From positions 186,001 to 250,000 of the forward strand of contig NZ_CP079203.1 of assembly GCF_019297835.1 (NCBI RefSeq): a stretch of 64,000 nt of DNA, given 5' to 3'. Each line of letters opens with the position of its first letter. Position 1 is the first letter of the stretch. This DNA comes from Sphingomonas sanguinis (GTDB taxonomy: Bacteria > Pseudomonadota > Alphaproteobacteria > Sphingomonadales > Sphingomonadaceae). The notes under the pieces are model-generated. The model was not told where the DNA came from. It was given only the letters and a program-made list of their open reading frames with translations, and did not search any database. Below are positions 1 through 8,085 of the stretch, in pieces. Made by a program: the position numbers and the translations under genes.

Positions 1-42
1 ACGTGCCGCTTCATCGCCCGTATACCCATTGAGGATTTTCCC

Positions 43-906
43 ATGAAACTCTGTCGCTATGGACAAAAGGGCGCGGAAAAGCCCGGTCTGGTCGATGCCG
101 ATGGCCGCATCCGCGACCTGTCGGACGTAATCGACGACGTCACCTCCGCCACCCTCAGCCCCGAGGCCCTGGACCGCCTCCGCGCCGTCGATCTCGACAC
201 GCTGCCGCTGGTCGAGGGGAGCCCACGCTACGGCGTGCCCGTCGCTGGCATCGGCAAGTTCATCGCCATCGGGCTCAACTATGCCGATCATGCGGCGGAG
301 TCCGGGCTGCCGGTGCCGCCCGAGCCCATCTTCTTCACCAAGGCGATTTCGTGCCTGACTGGCCCCAATGATCCGGTGATGATCCCCAAAGACGCCGAAA
401 AGACCGACTGGGAGGTCGAACTGGGCGTCGTGATCGGCAAGACCTGCCGCTATGTCGAACAGGCCGACGCGCTGGATCATGTCGCAGGCTATGTGCTGGC
501 CAACGACGTGTCCGAGCGCGCTTTCCAGAAGGAGCTGGGTAGCCAGTGGGACAAGGGCAAGGGCTGCGACACCTTCGGTCCGGTCGGCCCTTGGCTGGTG
601 ACGGCGGACGAGGTTGGCGACTGCCAGGAACTGGACATGTTCCTCGACGTCAATGGTCGGCGGATGCAGACCGGCAACACCCGGACGATGATCTTCCCGG
701 TCGCCGAGTGTATCGCCTATGTCAGCCGCTTCATCACCCTGCACCCCGGCGACCTGCTGATCACCGGCACACCACCGGGCGTGGGCGAGGGGCAGAAGCC
801 CGAAAAGATCTTCCTCAAGGCGGGCGATACCATGCATCTGGGCATCGCCAAGCTGGGCGAACAGCGCCAGACCTGCATTCCCTTCGCCCTGGAACTGCCC
901 CAGTGA
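43..906 (+). CDS. Fumarylacetoacetase-family hydrolase, probable 2,4-diketo-3-deoxy-L-fuconate (or rhamnonate) hydrolase
   Basis: 287 aa, cytosolic. The sequence shows the FAH fold: a short N-terminal domain, then a catalytic core from about residue 68 with GLNYADHAAE, an acidic metal site (EVELGVVIG, around residues 126-134) and the C-terminal LLITGTPPGVGEG loop. The family cleaves C-C bonds of 2,4-diketo acids in a metal-dependent way. In oxidative L-fucose and L-rhamnose pathways such a hydrolase releases pyruvate and lactate from the 2,4-diketo-3-deoxy acid. The start is backed by GAGG at 31-34. The TGA overlaps the GTG of the next gene, so the first three genes are translationally coupled. 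The exact substrate is inferred from the SDR and lactonase neighbours; ureidoglycolate lyase or another acylpyruvase is the alternative. Confidence 0.85.
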   Translation: MKLCRYGQKGAEKPGLVDADGRIRDLSDVIDDVTSATLSPEALDRLRAVDLDTLPLVEGSPRYGVPVAGIGKFIAIGLNYADHAAESGLPVPPEPIFFTKAISCLTGPNDPVMIPKDAEKTDWEVELGVVIGKTCRYVEQADALDHVAGYVLANDVSERAFQKELGSQWDKGKGCDTFGPVGPWLVTADEVGDCQELDMFLDVNGRRMQTGNTRTMIFPVAECIAYVSRFITLHPGDLLITGTPPGVGEGQKPEKIFLKAGDTMHLGIAKLGEQRQTCIPFALELPQ

Positions 907-1652
907 CCGTCTTTGGGGGGCGCTTCGCGGGGCGATCCGCGATCGTGACCGGGGCGGCCTCGGGCCTGGGCTGCGAGGTGGCGCGGCGCATCGTCGCAGA
1001 GGGCGGCTCGGTCGCGCTCTGGGATGTCGATAGCGACAAGCTGGCGGCGTCGGCGATCGATGTCGGGGCAACCCATTGGGAAGCGTTCGACGTCGCGGAT
1101 GCCGGTGCCGTCGAACGCGCCACCGCCGCCAGTGTCGCGGCGCTGGGCAAGATCGACGTGCTGATCTGCTCGGCGGGCATCACCGGCGCGACGGCCAGCG
1201 TTCAGGACTATCCGCTCGACAGCTGGCAGCGTGTGGTCGAGATCAACCTGAACGGCGTATTTTATTGCTGTCGTTCGGTGGTGCCGCATCTGCTGGCGAA
1301 TGGCTATGGTCGGATCGTCAACGTCGCCTCGGTCGCGGGCAAGGAGGGTAATCCCAATGCCTCGGCCTATTCGGCAACCAAGGCGGGGGTGATCGGCTTC
1401 ACCAAGAGCCTCGGCAAGGAACTGGCGGGCAAGGGTGTCATCGCCAACGCGATCACGCCCGCGACGTTCGAGAGCCCGATCCTCGCGCAACTGCCGAAGA
1501 GCCAAGTCGATTACATGCGCGGAAAGATCCCGATGGGACGGCTGGGCGAGGTGAGCGAGACGGCGGCGATGGTGTGCTTCATGGCGTCGGAGGAGTGCAG
1601 CTTCACCACCGCGTCGACCTTCGACACATCGGGTGGCCGGACGACCTATTGA
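903..1652 (+). CDS. SDR-family NAD(P)-dependent oxidoreductase, probable 2-keto-3-deoxy-L-fuconate (or rhamnonate) dehydrogenase
   Basis: 249 aa classical short-chain dehydrogenase. Visible are the Rossmann motif TGAASGLG (about residues 16-23), a diverged NNAG equivalent (CSAG, 89-92), the catalytic Ser143 and the YSATK active site with Tyr156 and Lys160. I chose the GTG at 903 because it overlaps the previous stop as GTGA and no ATG lies before the Rossmann motif in that frame. The gene sits between an FAH hydrolase and a lactonase. This order fits oxidation of a 2-keto-3-deoxy sugar acid to its 2,4-diketo form, which is the substrate of the FAH enzyme. An L-fucose dehydrogenase role for the first step is the main alternative; SDR substrate cannot be read from sequence. 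Confidence 0.82.
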   Translation: MTVFGGRFAGRSAIVTGAASGLGCEVARRIVAEGGSVALWDVDSDKLAASAIDVGATHWEAFDVADAGAVERATAASVAALGKIDVLICSAGITGATASVQDYPLDSWQRVVEINLNGVFYCCRSVVPHLLANGYGRIVNVASVAGKEGNPNASAYSATKAGVIGFTKSLGKELAGKGVIANAITPATFESPILAQLPKSQVDYMRGKIPMGRLGEVSETAAMVCFMASEECSFTTASTFDTSGGRTTY

Positions 1653-2554
1653 TGATCCCGTTCGTCGACGCGCATATTCATCTCTGGGATCTGGGGCGGC
1701 TGCGTTACCCGTGGTTGACCCCGCCCTTCGCCGATGACGGGCCGAACGGATCGGTCGAGGCGATCGCGCGGACCTATCTCCCCGCCGACTACCGGGCGGA
1801 GATGGCGCGGTGGAATGTCGTCGGCGCGGTGCATGTCGATGCGGGCGCGCATCCGGCGGATGCACTGGCCGAAACCGAGTGGCTGGAGGGGCTGGCCGAC
1901 GCACACGGGTTGCCCGATGCCATCGTCGCCTTTGCCGCACTGGACGACCCCGATCTCGATGCGATACTGGCGGCCCATGCCCGGCATCCCCGCGTGCGGG
2001 GCATCCGGCACATCGTCAACTGGCATCCCGATCCGCAGCGCAGTTATACCCCGCGCGATGTGACGCGGGACGTGGCATGGCAGCGCGGTTTCGCCAGGCT
2101 GGCGGACCATGGCCTGTCCTTCGACCTTCAATGCTATCCAGGGCAGATGGCCGGACTGGCCGAGCTTATTGCGCGGCATCCGGGCATTCCGGTGATCCTG
2201 AATCACGCCGGCATGGCGGTTCCTGGCGATCCCGATGGTGTCGCCGGATGGCGCTGGGGCCTGACCGCGCTGGCGGCCTGTCCACATGTTTCGGTCAAGC
2301 TGTCGGGCTTCGGTTTCGCCCGGCGCGACTGGAACGCCAGCTTTGTGCGCGACACGGTGCGCACGGTCATCGACCTGTTCGGGACTGACCGCGCGATGTT
2401 CGCCAGCGATCTGCCGACCGACCGTCTGTTCGGCAGTATCGACGCCCAGATGGAGGCCTGTCACGCCGCCGTCGCGGATTTCGCCGAAGAGGATCGCCGC
2501 GCCTTATTTGGTCGTAATGCCGACCGCATCTATCGATTGGGGCTGGGCTGCTGA
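1652..2554 (+). CDS. Amidohydrolase family (COG3618-type), probable L-fuconolactonase or L-rhamnonolactonase
   Basis: 300 aa TIM-barrel metal hydrolase. The N-terminal metal motif DAHIHLWD supplies His8 and His10. Further barrel-end residues are seen in [14 protein letters not shown] and the C-terminal [11 protein letters not shown], whose Asp is the expected catalytic or metal residue. This pattern is typical of sugar lactonases and 2-pyrone dicarboxylate lactonases. The ATG overlaps the SDR stop by one base (TGATG), placing the gene in the same operon and fixing the start. Lactone opening is step two of the oxidative L-fucose or L-rhamnose pathway, matching the FAH and SDR partners. No sugar-acid dehydratase is in view; it would have to lie upstream of the window or elsewhere. 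Confidence 0.82.
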   Translation: MIPFVDAHIHLWDLGRLRYPWLTPPFADDGPNGSVEAIARTYLPADYRAEMARWNVVGAVHVDAGAHPADALAETEWLEGLADAHGLPDAIVAFAALDDPDLDAILAAHARHPRVRGIRHIVNWHPDPQRSYTPRDVTRDVAWQRGFARLADHGLSFDLQCYPGQMAGLAELIARHPGIPVILNHAGMAVPGDPDGVAGWRWGLTALAACPHVSVKLSGFGFARRDWNASFVRDTVRTVIDLFGTDRAMFASDLPTDRLFGSIDAQMEACHAAVADFAEEDRRALFGRNADRIYRLGLGC

Positions 2555-2594
2555 CCGCGCCAGCCGGAAGACACAGGATTTGGGAGTGAACCGC

Positions 2595-3437
2595 ATGTAT
2601 GATCGCACTTACTACGCCACCCACCCGGACATGATGGACTGCGTCTCCAATGACGAGCTGCGCGACCGCTATCTGATCCCAGACCTGTTCCGCACCGGCG
2701 AGTGCGTGCTGAACTACACCCATGCCGAGCGTTTCGTCATTGGCGGCGTGGCCGTGGGGGATGCTCCCGTGAAGTTGCCGGACCAGACCGAGCCCAAGTC
2801 GGCGGCGGGGCATCCCTTCCTCGAACGTCGCGAACTGGCCATCGTCAATGTCGGAACCGTCGAGGGCCGGGTGACGGTGGACGGCGAGGTGTTCACGCTG
2901 GGCAACAAGGATTGCCTCTATGTGACAATGGGCGCGAAGGAGGTCCTGTTCGAAGGGCAGGGCGCGCGCTTCTATCTCGCCTCGTGCCCGGCGCATAAGG
3001 CGTTCCAGACCCGCAAGCTGGGCATCGCCGACGCCAATGCGCTGGAGCGTGGCAGTCTGGAAGAGTCCAACGAACGCACCATCTATCAGCTGGTCATTCC
3101 GGGCGTTTGCGACAGCGCGCAGCTGGTCATGGGTCTGACCGTCCTGAAGCCGGGCAGCGTGTGGAACACCATGCCCCCGCACATCCATGAGCGTCGCAGC
3201 GAGATCTACTTCTATTTCGAGCTCGACAATCTGGAGAGCGATCGCGTCATGCACTTCATGGGCGAGGGCGAGGCGACCCGCCATCTGGTCGTTAAGAACG
3301 AGGAAGCGGTCATTTCGCCGCCCTGGTCGATCCATATGGGGGCAGGGACCAAGGCCTATGCCTTTATCTGGGCGATGGCGGGCGAGAACCAGGACTATAC
3401 CGACATGAACGTGCTCGACATCTGTCAGCTGGCATGA
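2595..3437 (+). CDS. kduI: 5-dehydro-4-deoxy-D-glucuronate isomerase (KduI)
   Basis: 280 aa cupin-fold isomerase, near the usual 278 aa of the E. coli enzyme. It interconverts 5-keto-4-deoxyuronate and 2,5-diketo-3-deoxygluconate in breakdown of unsaturated uronates from pectin-like polymers. The zinc site is visible: His196 and His198 in PPHIHERR, Glu203, and His247 in WSIHMG. The [11 protein letters not shown] and [10 protein letters not shown] segments are also family signatures. I chose the ATG at 2595, which has GGGAG at 2582-2586; an in-frame GTG at 2586 is possible. It lies 40 bp after the lactonase and overlaps kduD, so it is probably part of the same transcript. That mixes a deoxysugar pathway with a uronate pathway. 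Confidence 0.95.
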   Translation: MYDRTYYATHPDMMDCVSNDELRDRYLIPDLFRTGECVLNYTHAERFVIGGVAVGDAPVKLPDQTEPKSAAGHPFLERRELAIVNVGTVEGRVTVDGEVFTLGNKDCLYVTMGAKEVLFEGQGARFYLASCPAHKAFQTRKLGIADANALERGSLEESNERTIYQLVIPGVCDSAQLVMGLTVLKPGSVWNTMPPHIHERRSEIYFYFELDNLESDRVMHFMGEGEATRHLVVKNEEAVISPPWSIHMGAGTKAYAFIWAMAGENQDYTDMNVLDICQLA

Positions 3438-4198
3438 GCGCGGTGGCCAATCCCTTCGATCTTTCGGGCCGCGTCGCGGTCGTCACCGGCGCCAATACCG
3501 GCATCGGTCAGGCGATCGCGGTCGCGCTGGCGGCGGCGGGGGCGGATGTCGCCTGTGTCGGACGCACTCCTGCCGAGGAAACGGTCGAGACCATCCGGAG
3601 TCTCGGCCGAAGGGCGGAAATCGTCACCGCCGATCTGTCGACGATCGAGCCGGTGGAGCGGATCGTCACGGAGACGCTCGACCGGCTCGGCCGCCTCGAC
3701 ATTCTGGTGAACAATGCGGGCATCATCCGCCGCGCCGATGCGGTGGACTTCACCGAAGAGGACTGGGATGCGGTGGTCGACACCAATCTAAAATCGGTGT
3801 TCTTTCTGTGTCAGGCTGCCGGGCGGCATATGATCGCGCAGGGCGGCGGCCGGATCATCAACATTGCCTCCATGCTGACCTTTCAGGGCGGCATTCGTGT
3901 GCCGAGCTATACGGCATCGAAATCGGGCATCGGCGGGCTGACCAAGCTGCTGGCCAACGAATGGGCGAAGCACGGGGTGACGGTCAACGCGATCGCACCG
4001 GGCTATATTGCCACCAACAACACCGCCGCACTCCAGGCCGATACGGCGCGTAACACGGCGATCCTCGATCGCATCCCGGCGGGACGGTGGGGCGATCCGT
4101 CCGATCTTGGCGGGGCGGCGGTATTCTTGGCGTCTGGTGCGGCTGCCTATGTCCAGGGGCATGTCCTGGCGGTCGATGGAGGCTGGCTGGCACGCTGA
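3434..4198 (+). CDS. kduD: 2-dehydro-3-deoxy-D-gluconate 5-dehydrogenase (KduD), SDR family
   Basis: 254 aa short-chain dehydrogenase. It shows [10 protein letters not shown] (residues 18-27), NNAG (93-96), Ser146 and the YTASK active site with Tyr159 and Lys163, and ends in the usual [12 protein letters not shown]. KduD takes the KduI product 2,5-diketo-3-deoxygluconate to 2-keto-3-deoxygluconate with NADH. The ATG overlaps the kduI stop as ATGA, which supports both start and function. KDG kinase and aldolase are not in view. The gene is intact, and an insertion sequence begins 13 bp after its stop codon. That insertion may have separated it from a terminator or from further operon members. 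Confidence 0.9.
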   Translation: MSAVANPFDLSGRVAVVTGANTGIGQAIAVALAAAGADVACVGRTPAEETVETIRSLGRRAEIVTADLSTIEPVERIVTETLDRLGRLDILVNNAGIIRRADAVDFTEEDWDAVVDTNLKSVFFLCQAAGRHMIAQGGGRIINIASMLTFQGGIRVPSYTASKSGIGGLTKLLANEWAKHGVTVNAIAPGYIATNNTAALQADTARNTAILDRIPAGRWGDPSDLGGAAVFLASGAAAYVQGHVLAVDGGWLAR

Positions 4199-4211
4199 GG
4201 TGCGTTGGCTA

Positions 4212-5069
4212 GGGTCAGGACCCATTTATGTGAGGGCGATGATCTGATCCAGGCTCCGCGAGGAGACCGGAATGAGCGACCTGTTTTGGCTGACGGATGA
4301 GTAGATGGAACGGCTGCGTCCGTTCTTTCCCAAGAGACACGGCAAGCCAAGTGTTGATGACCGTAACGCGTTGAGCGGTATCGTGTTCGTCAACCGCAAC
4401 GGGTCGCGCAGGCACGATGCGCCCGCCGCCTATGGCCTGCCCAAGACGCTCTATAACCGGTGGAAGCGCTGGGGAGAGGCAGGCGTATTCGCCCGAATGA
4501 TGGAAGGCTTGGCAGCGGCGGACGCTGAGCCGAGTACGGTGATGCTCGACGCGACCCCGGCCTTCGCCGGGGCAGGCTCTACCTCAAGGCGCACCGCACG
4601 GCATCGAGCCTGCGGGTAAAAAAGGGGACCTCGGCCGCCTGATCGGCCGCACCAAAGGCGGCATGAACACCAAGCTCCATGCCATCGCCGATGCGAACGG
4701 CCGCCCGTTGAGCTTCTTCATGACGGCGGGCCAAGTCAGCGACTACACCGGTGCGGCAGCACTGCTCGACGATATGCCAGAGGCGCAAGGGCTGCTCGGC
4801 GACCGCGGCTACGACGCCGACTGGTTCAGAGACGCGCTCCAGGCAAAAGGCATTCAGCCGTGCATCCCGGGCCGGCGATCCCGCAACGAGCCCGTCAGGT
4901 ACGACAAGCGCCGCTACCGACGCCGCAGCCGCATCGAGATCATGTTCGGTCGCCTCAAAGACTGGCGACGCGTCGCAACCCGCTACGATCGCTGCCCTAC
5001 GGCATTCTTCTCCGCCATCGCACTCGCCGCCACCGTCATCTTCTGGCTGTGATCAATGAGTCCTGACCC
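4212..5069 (+). mobile_element. IS5-family (IS427-group-like) insertion sequence, 858 bp, inactivated
   Basis: The left end reads GGGTCAGGACCCATTTATG from 4212 and the right end, reverse complemented, reads GGGTCAGGACTCATTGATC ending at 5069. The inverted repeats are therefore nearly perfect over the first dozen bases. Both ends are flanked by TA (4210-4211 and 5070-5071), the short target duplication expected of this group. The element inserted just after kduD. The only gene inside is a transposase whose frame is broken (see the pseudogene). Because the ends are well preserved, the copy could in principle still be moved by an active relative elsewhere in the genome. Confidence 0.88.
4272..5052 (+). 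pseudogene. IS5-family DDE transposase, interrupted by a stop codon and a 23-bp insertion
   Basis: Starting at ATG 4272, the reading frame gives MSDLFWLTDE, then TAG at 4302-4304 where relatives, from memory, carry Gln. It resumes with MERLRPFFPK and reaches MLDAT. A palindromic stretch at about 4556-4578 then replaces the expected direct run into YLKAHRTASSLRVKK, and the frame ends at TAA 4617-4619. The C-terminal half is open in another frame (KGDLGRLIGRTKGGMNTKLH through AATVIFWL, stop 5050-5052) and keeps the DRGYDADW and RRRSRIEIMFGRLKDWRR motifs. A slippery run of six A then G at 4618-4624 fits the programmed -1 frameshift known in this group. If so, the frame change is normal, but the stop codon and the 23-bp insertion are true lesions. 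Confidence 0.88.
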
Positions 5070-5071
5070 TA

Positions 5072-5259
5072 ATTACGCGAACCCAAACGCGCGTCTTTAA
5101 GAGGTGCAGACTGGCAGCTTTCGAGCGCTATCTGTTCTGGTTGTCTGCTCAGGGGGCTTTGCCCAAGAGCGCGCGTACTACCATTGTTTCGCATCTGTCG
5201 CCTGCATGGAGAGTGGTTTTCCCGCGCCTTTGCGCTTGAGGCTGGAATTGTCTCTCTCA
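5072..5259. other. Gene-poor gap between the insertion sequence and the FGE gene
   Basis: I see no convincing gene in these 188 bp. Short open frames exist on both strands but lack recognisable motifs and good start signals. The stretch follows the right end of the IS and contains the region just downstream of the minus-strand FGE gene. It may hold remnants of whatever originally followed kduD. Confidence 0.5.
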
Positions 5260-6135
5260 TCAGCGCAAGGACGACTTACTCTGCCGATCCGCGATCGGAT
5301 AAGCGACGCGGAACCCAATGTGTGACGTCGGAAGGTCGTGTTCCTGCGCCTGATAGGCGGCCGGCCGAAAATTGGCGCAGTAATTCATTGCGCAGAGATA
5401 GCTGCCGCCCTTCACCAAGCCGATATTCCGATCGCCTGCAACCCATTCCCAGACATTGCCGACCATGTCGTAGATGCCCAGGTCGTTCGCCTCGAAGCAT
5501 CCCACCGGGGCAATCCCGGCATAGCCATCCTCCGCGGTGTCACGCATGGGGAAGACGCCTTCCCAGACATTGGCGCGGGGCTTGCCGTGATCGTACGCCC
5601 AATCAACCGGGTCTCGAGTGGCATTCTGATGGCCGCGCGCGGCACGCTCCCATTGTTCGGCAGTGGGCAGGGCCCCTCCGGCCCAGCGGGCATAGGCTGC
5701 GGCGTCGTCGCGATCGACATGGACGACCGGCTCGTCCGCACGGCCGGTCAAGTCACTGCCGGGCCCCTTGGGATGACGCCAATCCGCGCCCTTCGTCCAG
5801 CGCCACCAGCGCGCGGCATTGTCGAGGGAAACCGGCTCGGTCGGCGCCACGAACAGCGCGGACGCCCCCTGTCGTTCGGCCTGTGTCCGATATCCGGTCG
5901 CCGCCACGAAGGCCGCAAACTGACGGTTGGTCACCTCATGCGCATCGATCCGGAATGCCGCGACGCGGACCGGCCGCCCGGGTCGATCCGTGCCATCCTC
6001 GCCGAGCAGGACGATGCCCTCGGCGATGGTGACGACGGCATCCTTGGCCAGACAGCGATTCCTAGGCTGCGGCGCTCGCGCGCCCAGCCCGCCGAACGCG
6101 CCGAGCGCCAGGAGCAGCGCCGCCCCGATCCTCAT
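5260..6135 (-). CDS. Formylglycine-generating enzyme (sulfatase-modifying factor), periplasmic
   Basis: 291 aa. It has a signal-like N-terminus (residues 1-20, rich in Ala, Leu and Gly) followed by the FGE-sulfatase fold: HEVTNRQFAAFV, ADEPVVHVDRDDAAAYARWAG, LPTAEQWERAARG, NVWEWVAGD and the C-terminal IGFRVA. The catalytic cysteine pair is present as Cys248 and Cys253 in GGSYLCAMNYC, with the same spacing as in characterised aerobic FGEs. The enzyme oxidises the CxPxR cysteine of a sulfatase to formylglycine. Its ATG overlaps the stop of the upstream sulfatase by 4 bp, so the modifier is coupled to its substrate. The signal peptide suggests maturation after export, which is unusual enough to deserve checking, since many bacterial FGEs are cytosolic. 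Confidence 0.92.
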   Translation of the reverse strand: MRIGAALLLALGAFGGLGARAPQPRNRCLAKDAVVTIAEGIVLLGEDGTDRPGRPVRVAAFRIDAHEVTNRQFAAFVAATGYRTQAERQGASALFVAPTEPVSLDNAARWWRWTKGADWRHPKGPGSDLTGRADEPVVHVDRDDAAAYARWAGGALPTAEQWERAARGHQNATRDPVDWAYDHGKPRANVWEGVFPMRDTAEDGYAGIAPVGCFEANDLGIYDMVGNVWEWVAGDRNIGLVKGGSYLCAMNYCANFRPAAYQAQEHDLPTSHIGFRVAYPIADRQSKSSLR

Positions 6136-7904
6136 GGTCGGGCCGCGGGAGCAGGCGCCGCCTCTGCATCGGCCGGCAGCGGAACCACGCCCTTGGCTTT
6201 CGCATACAGGTCATAGGCCTTGACCAGGTCGGCAAGTCGCTTCGGTTCGGCGGCGGCCAGATCATGGGTTTCACCGGGATCGCGCGCGACGTTGAACAAC
6301 TGCCACCGCCCCGTACTGACCCCGCCGCGCGTATAGCGATTGGTCGGCTTTGGCAGGAAGACGACCTTCCAATCCCCTTGGCGAAGCGCCCGGCGGAAGA
6401 AGAGTTCATAGCCCAGCGTTTCGTCGGCGGACCGGATGCCGTCGGCGCGGGCGGTCAGCACGGGGCGCAGGCTGTGCCCTTCATGGGGCAGGATGGCATG
6501 GCCCGCGAACTGGCTCGGCTGACGCAGGCCCGCATAGTCGAGCAGGGTCGGCGCGACGTCGCGGACATCCAGATTGGCGTTGGCAATCCGTCCGCCGCCC
6601 GCCACGCCCCGGCCCGCCGCAAAGGCGCTGACCCGGATGCCGCCCTCGGTCGTGTAGCCCTTGACCAGCCAGGACGGCACCGAATTGGCCTGCGCCCAGC
6701 CCGGCCCATAGCCGACATAGCTGGTCGCCTTGCCGATATTGTCCAGGCTGTTGTCGATGCCCAGCGCCTGCGCCGGGGGCAGGGCGGCATCGGGCGAGTC
6801 GGCCTTGAAGTGGGGGGTGGGCGCTTCGATCACATTCCCCTCCGGGCCATTATCGGCGAAGAACAGGATGATCGTGTTGTCGTAGCGCCCTTGCGCCTTC
6901 AGCGCGGCGATGACGCGGCCGACATTCTGGTCCATGCGATCGACCATGGCGGCATAGACCTCCATCTTGCGCGCTTCGACAGCGCGTTCGTCCGCGCTGA
7001 GCGAGGCCCAGGGCTTTGCCAGCTCCACGCTGTGCGGCACGGCATCGGCCTGCACCAGGCCCAGCGCCTTTTGCTTGGCCAGTCGCTCCGCGCGCAGCGC
7101 CTCATAGCCTGCATCATAGCGTCCCTTGTACTTGGCGATCGTCTCCGCCGGTGCCTGAAGCGGCCAGTGCGGTGTCGTGAAGGGCAGATAGGCGAAGAAC
7201 GGACGGCGATCCCCCGCCTTTGCCGATACGTTCAGATAGCCGATCAGGCGGTCGGCGAAATAATCCGCCGAATACTGCCCCTTGGGGAGAATGGCGGGTT
7301 TGCCGTCGTCGCGGTAACTCGGCGCCAGCCCCGCCTTGGTCCAGGCCTCGTCCTGATCCGCGCCGAAATGGTTGGACCCGCCCTGGAGCAGGGCGAAGCT
7401 GTGCTCGAACCCGCGCGCGGCGGGCTCGCGATCGGGTATCAGGCCCAGATGCCATTTGCCCGCCATCAGGGTCGCATAGCCACCGGCGCGCAGCAGTTCG
7501 GCGATCGAGGCGACCCGGTCGTTCAGATACCCCTCATAGCCCGGCTGGCCCCGCGTCGCAGGACTGAGCAGTTCCGCCATCGTCCCCAGACCCGCCTCGT
7601 GATTGTCCACGCCACTCATGAGCATCGAGCGTGTGGGCGAACAGGTCGGTGCGGTGTGGAAACCGGTGAAGCGCACCCCCGACAGGGCCAGCGCATCGAG
7701 ATTGGGTGTCGCGATCTCGCCCCCGAACGCGCCCAGGTCTGACCAACCGAGATCGTCGGCGACGATGATCAGGAAGTTCGGGGCATCCGTCGGTGCTTTT
7801 TGCGTTTCGCTTGATGCCGAGGCCGGTGCTGCCGGAGCGGCAAGAGCCGGAGTGGCCGCGATCAGGGCCGAAGCGGCCACTGCCAGAAATCTCACGCCGA
7901 TCAT
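6132..7904 (-). CDS. Arylsulfatase, AtsA-type formylglycine sulfatase, secreted
   Basis: 590 aa. The signal peptide is MIGVRFLAVAASALIAATPA and onward, ending near residue 24. Active-site elements are in order: Asp50-Asp51 in VADDLGWSD, the CSPTR motif with Cys88 as formylglycine precursor, MAGKWHLG, TTPHWPLQAP, FADNGPEG and KGYTTEGG. The overall pattern, including GAFGGEIATPNLDALA and YAAMVDRMDQNVGRV, resembles Pseudomonas aeruginosa AtsA from memory. It hydrolyses sulfate esters in the periplasm or at the surface, most plausibly for sulfur scavenging. I chose ATG 7904 because GGGAG lies eight bases upstream; an in-frame ATG at 7916 is possible. It forms an operon with the FGE and is divergent from a TonB receptor. 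Confidence 0.93.
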   Translation of the reverse strand: MIGVRFLAVAASALIAATPALAAPAAPASASSETQKAPTDAPNFLIIVADDLGWSDLGAFGGEIATPNLDALALSGVRFTGFHTAPTCSPTRSMLMSGVDNHEAGLGTMAELLSPATRGQPGYEGYLNDRVASIAELLRAGGYATLMAGKWHLGLIPDREPAARGFEHSFALLQGGSNHFGADQDEAWTKAGLAPSYRDDGKPAILPKGQYSADYFADRLIGYLNVSAKAGDRRPFFAYLPFTTPHWPLQAPAETIAKYKGRYDAGYEALRAERLAKQKALGLVQADAVPHSVELAKPWASLSADERAVEARKMEVYAAMVDRMDQNVGRVIAALKAQGRYDNTIILFFADNGPEGNVIEAPTPHFKADSPDAALPPAQALGIDNSLDNIGKATSYVGYGPGWAQANSVPSWLVKGYTTEGGIRVSAFAAGRGVAGGGRIANANLDVRDVAPTLLDYAGLRQPSQFAGHAILPHEGHSLRPVLTARADGIRSADETLGYELFFRRALRQGDWKVVFLPKPTNRYTRGGVSTGRWQLFNVARDPGETHDLAAAEPKRLADLVKAYDLYAKAKGVVPLPADAEAAPAPAARP

Positions 7905-8085
7905 GTCTGCTCCCATTGTTGACGACCATGCGCGGGGTCGCACGCTCGGGATAAAGGTTGGCGCCGTCGCGACAATGATAATTTGCCTACTAGATCGATA
8001 GGAATTACTTCGTTCGCTTCATGAACGTCCTTTCATAGCCCTAGGCGGGCGGTCGCTGCCGCACGTCCTTCCCCGCCATGAGAGA
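7905..8085. promoter_or_regulatory. Divergent promoter region of the sulfatase/FGE operon and TonB receptor
   Basis: This 181-bp gap separates two divergent starts. It contains an AT-richer core with an imperfect palindrome, CCTACTAGATCGATAGG at 7986-8002 (four-base arms), and a second weak inverted repeat, CGTTC at 8011-8015 with GAACG at 8023-8027. Either could bind a regulator shared by both units, for instance one responding to sulfur limitation. I cannot assign promoter boxes with confidence. Confidence 0.3.

Noticed and set aside
20..25. GTATAC hexamer before the first gene, similar to the core at 38842-38847
   Set aside because: Its flanks lack the wider symmetry, and it lies 18 bases from a start codon at the window edge; a six-base match is not evidence.
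5104..5325. Short plus-strand open frame (73 codons) after the IS element
   Set aside because: It has no ribosome site or motif and runs antisense into the 3' end of the FGE gene.
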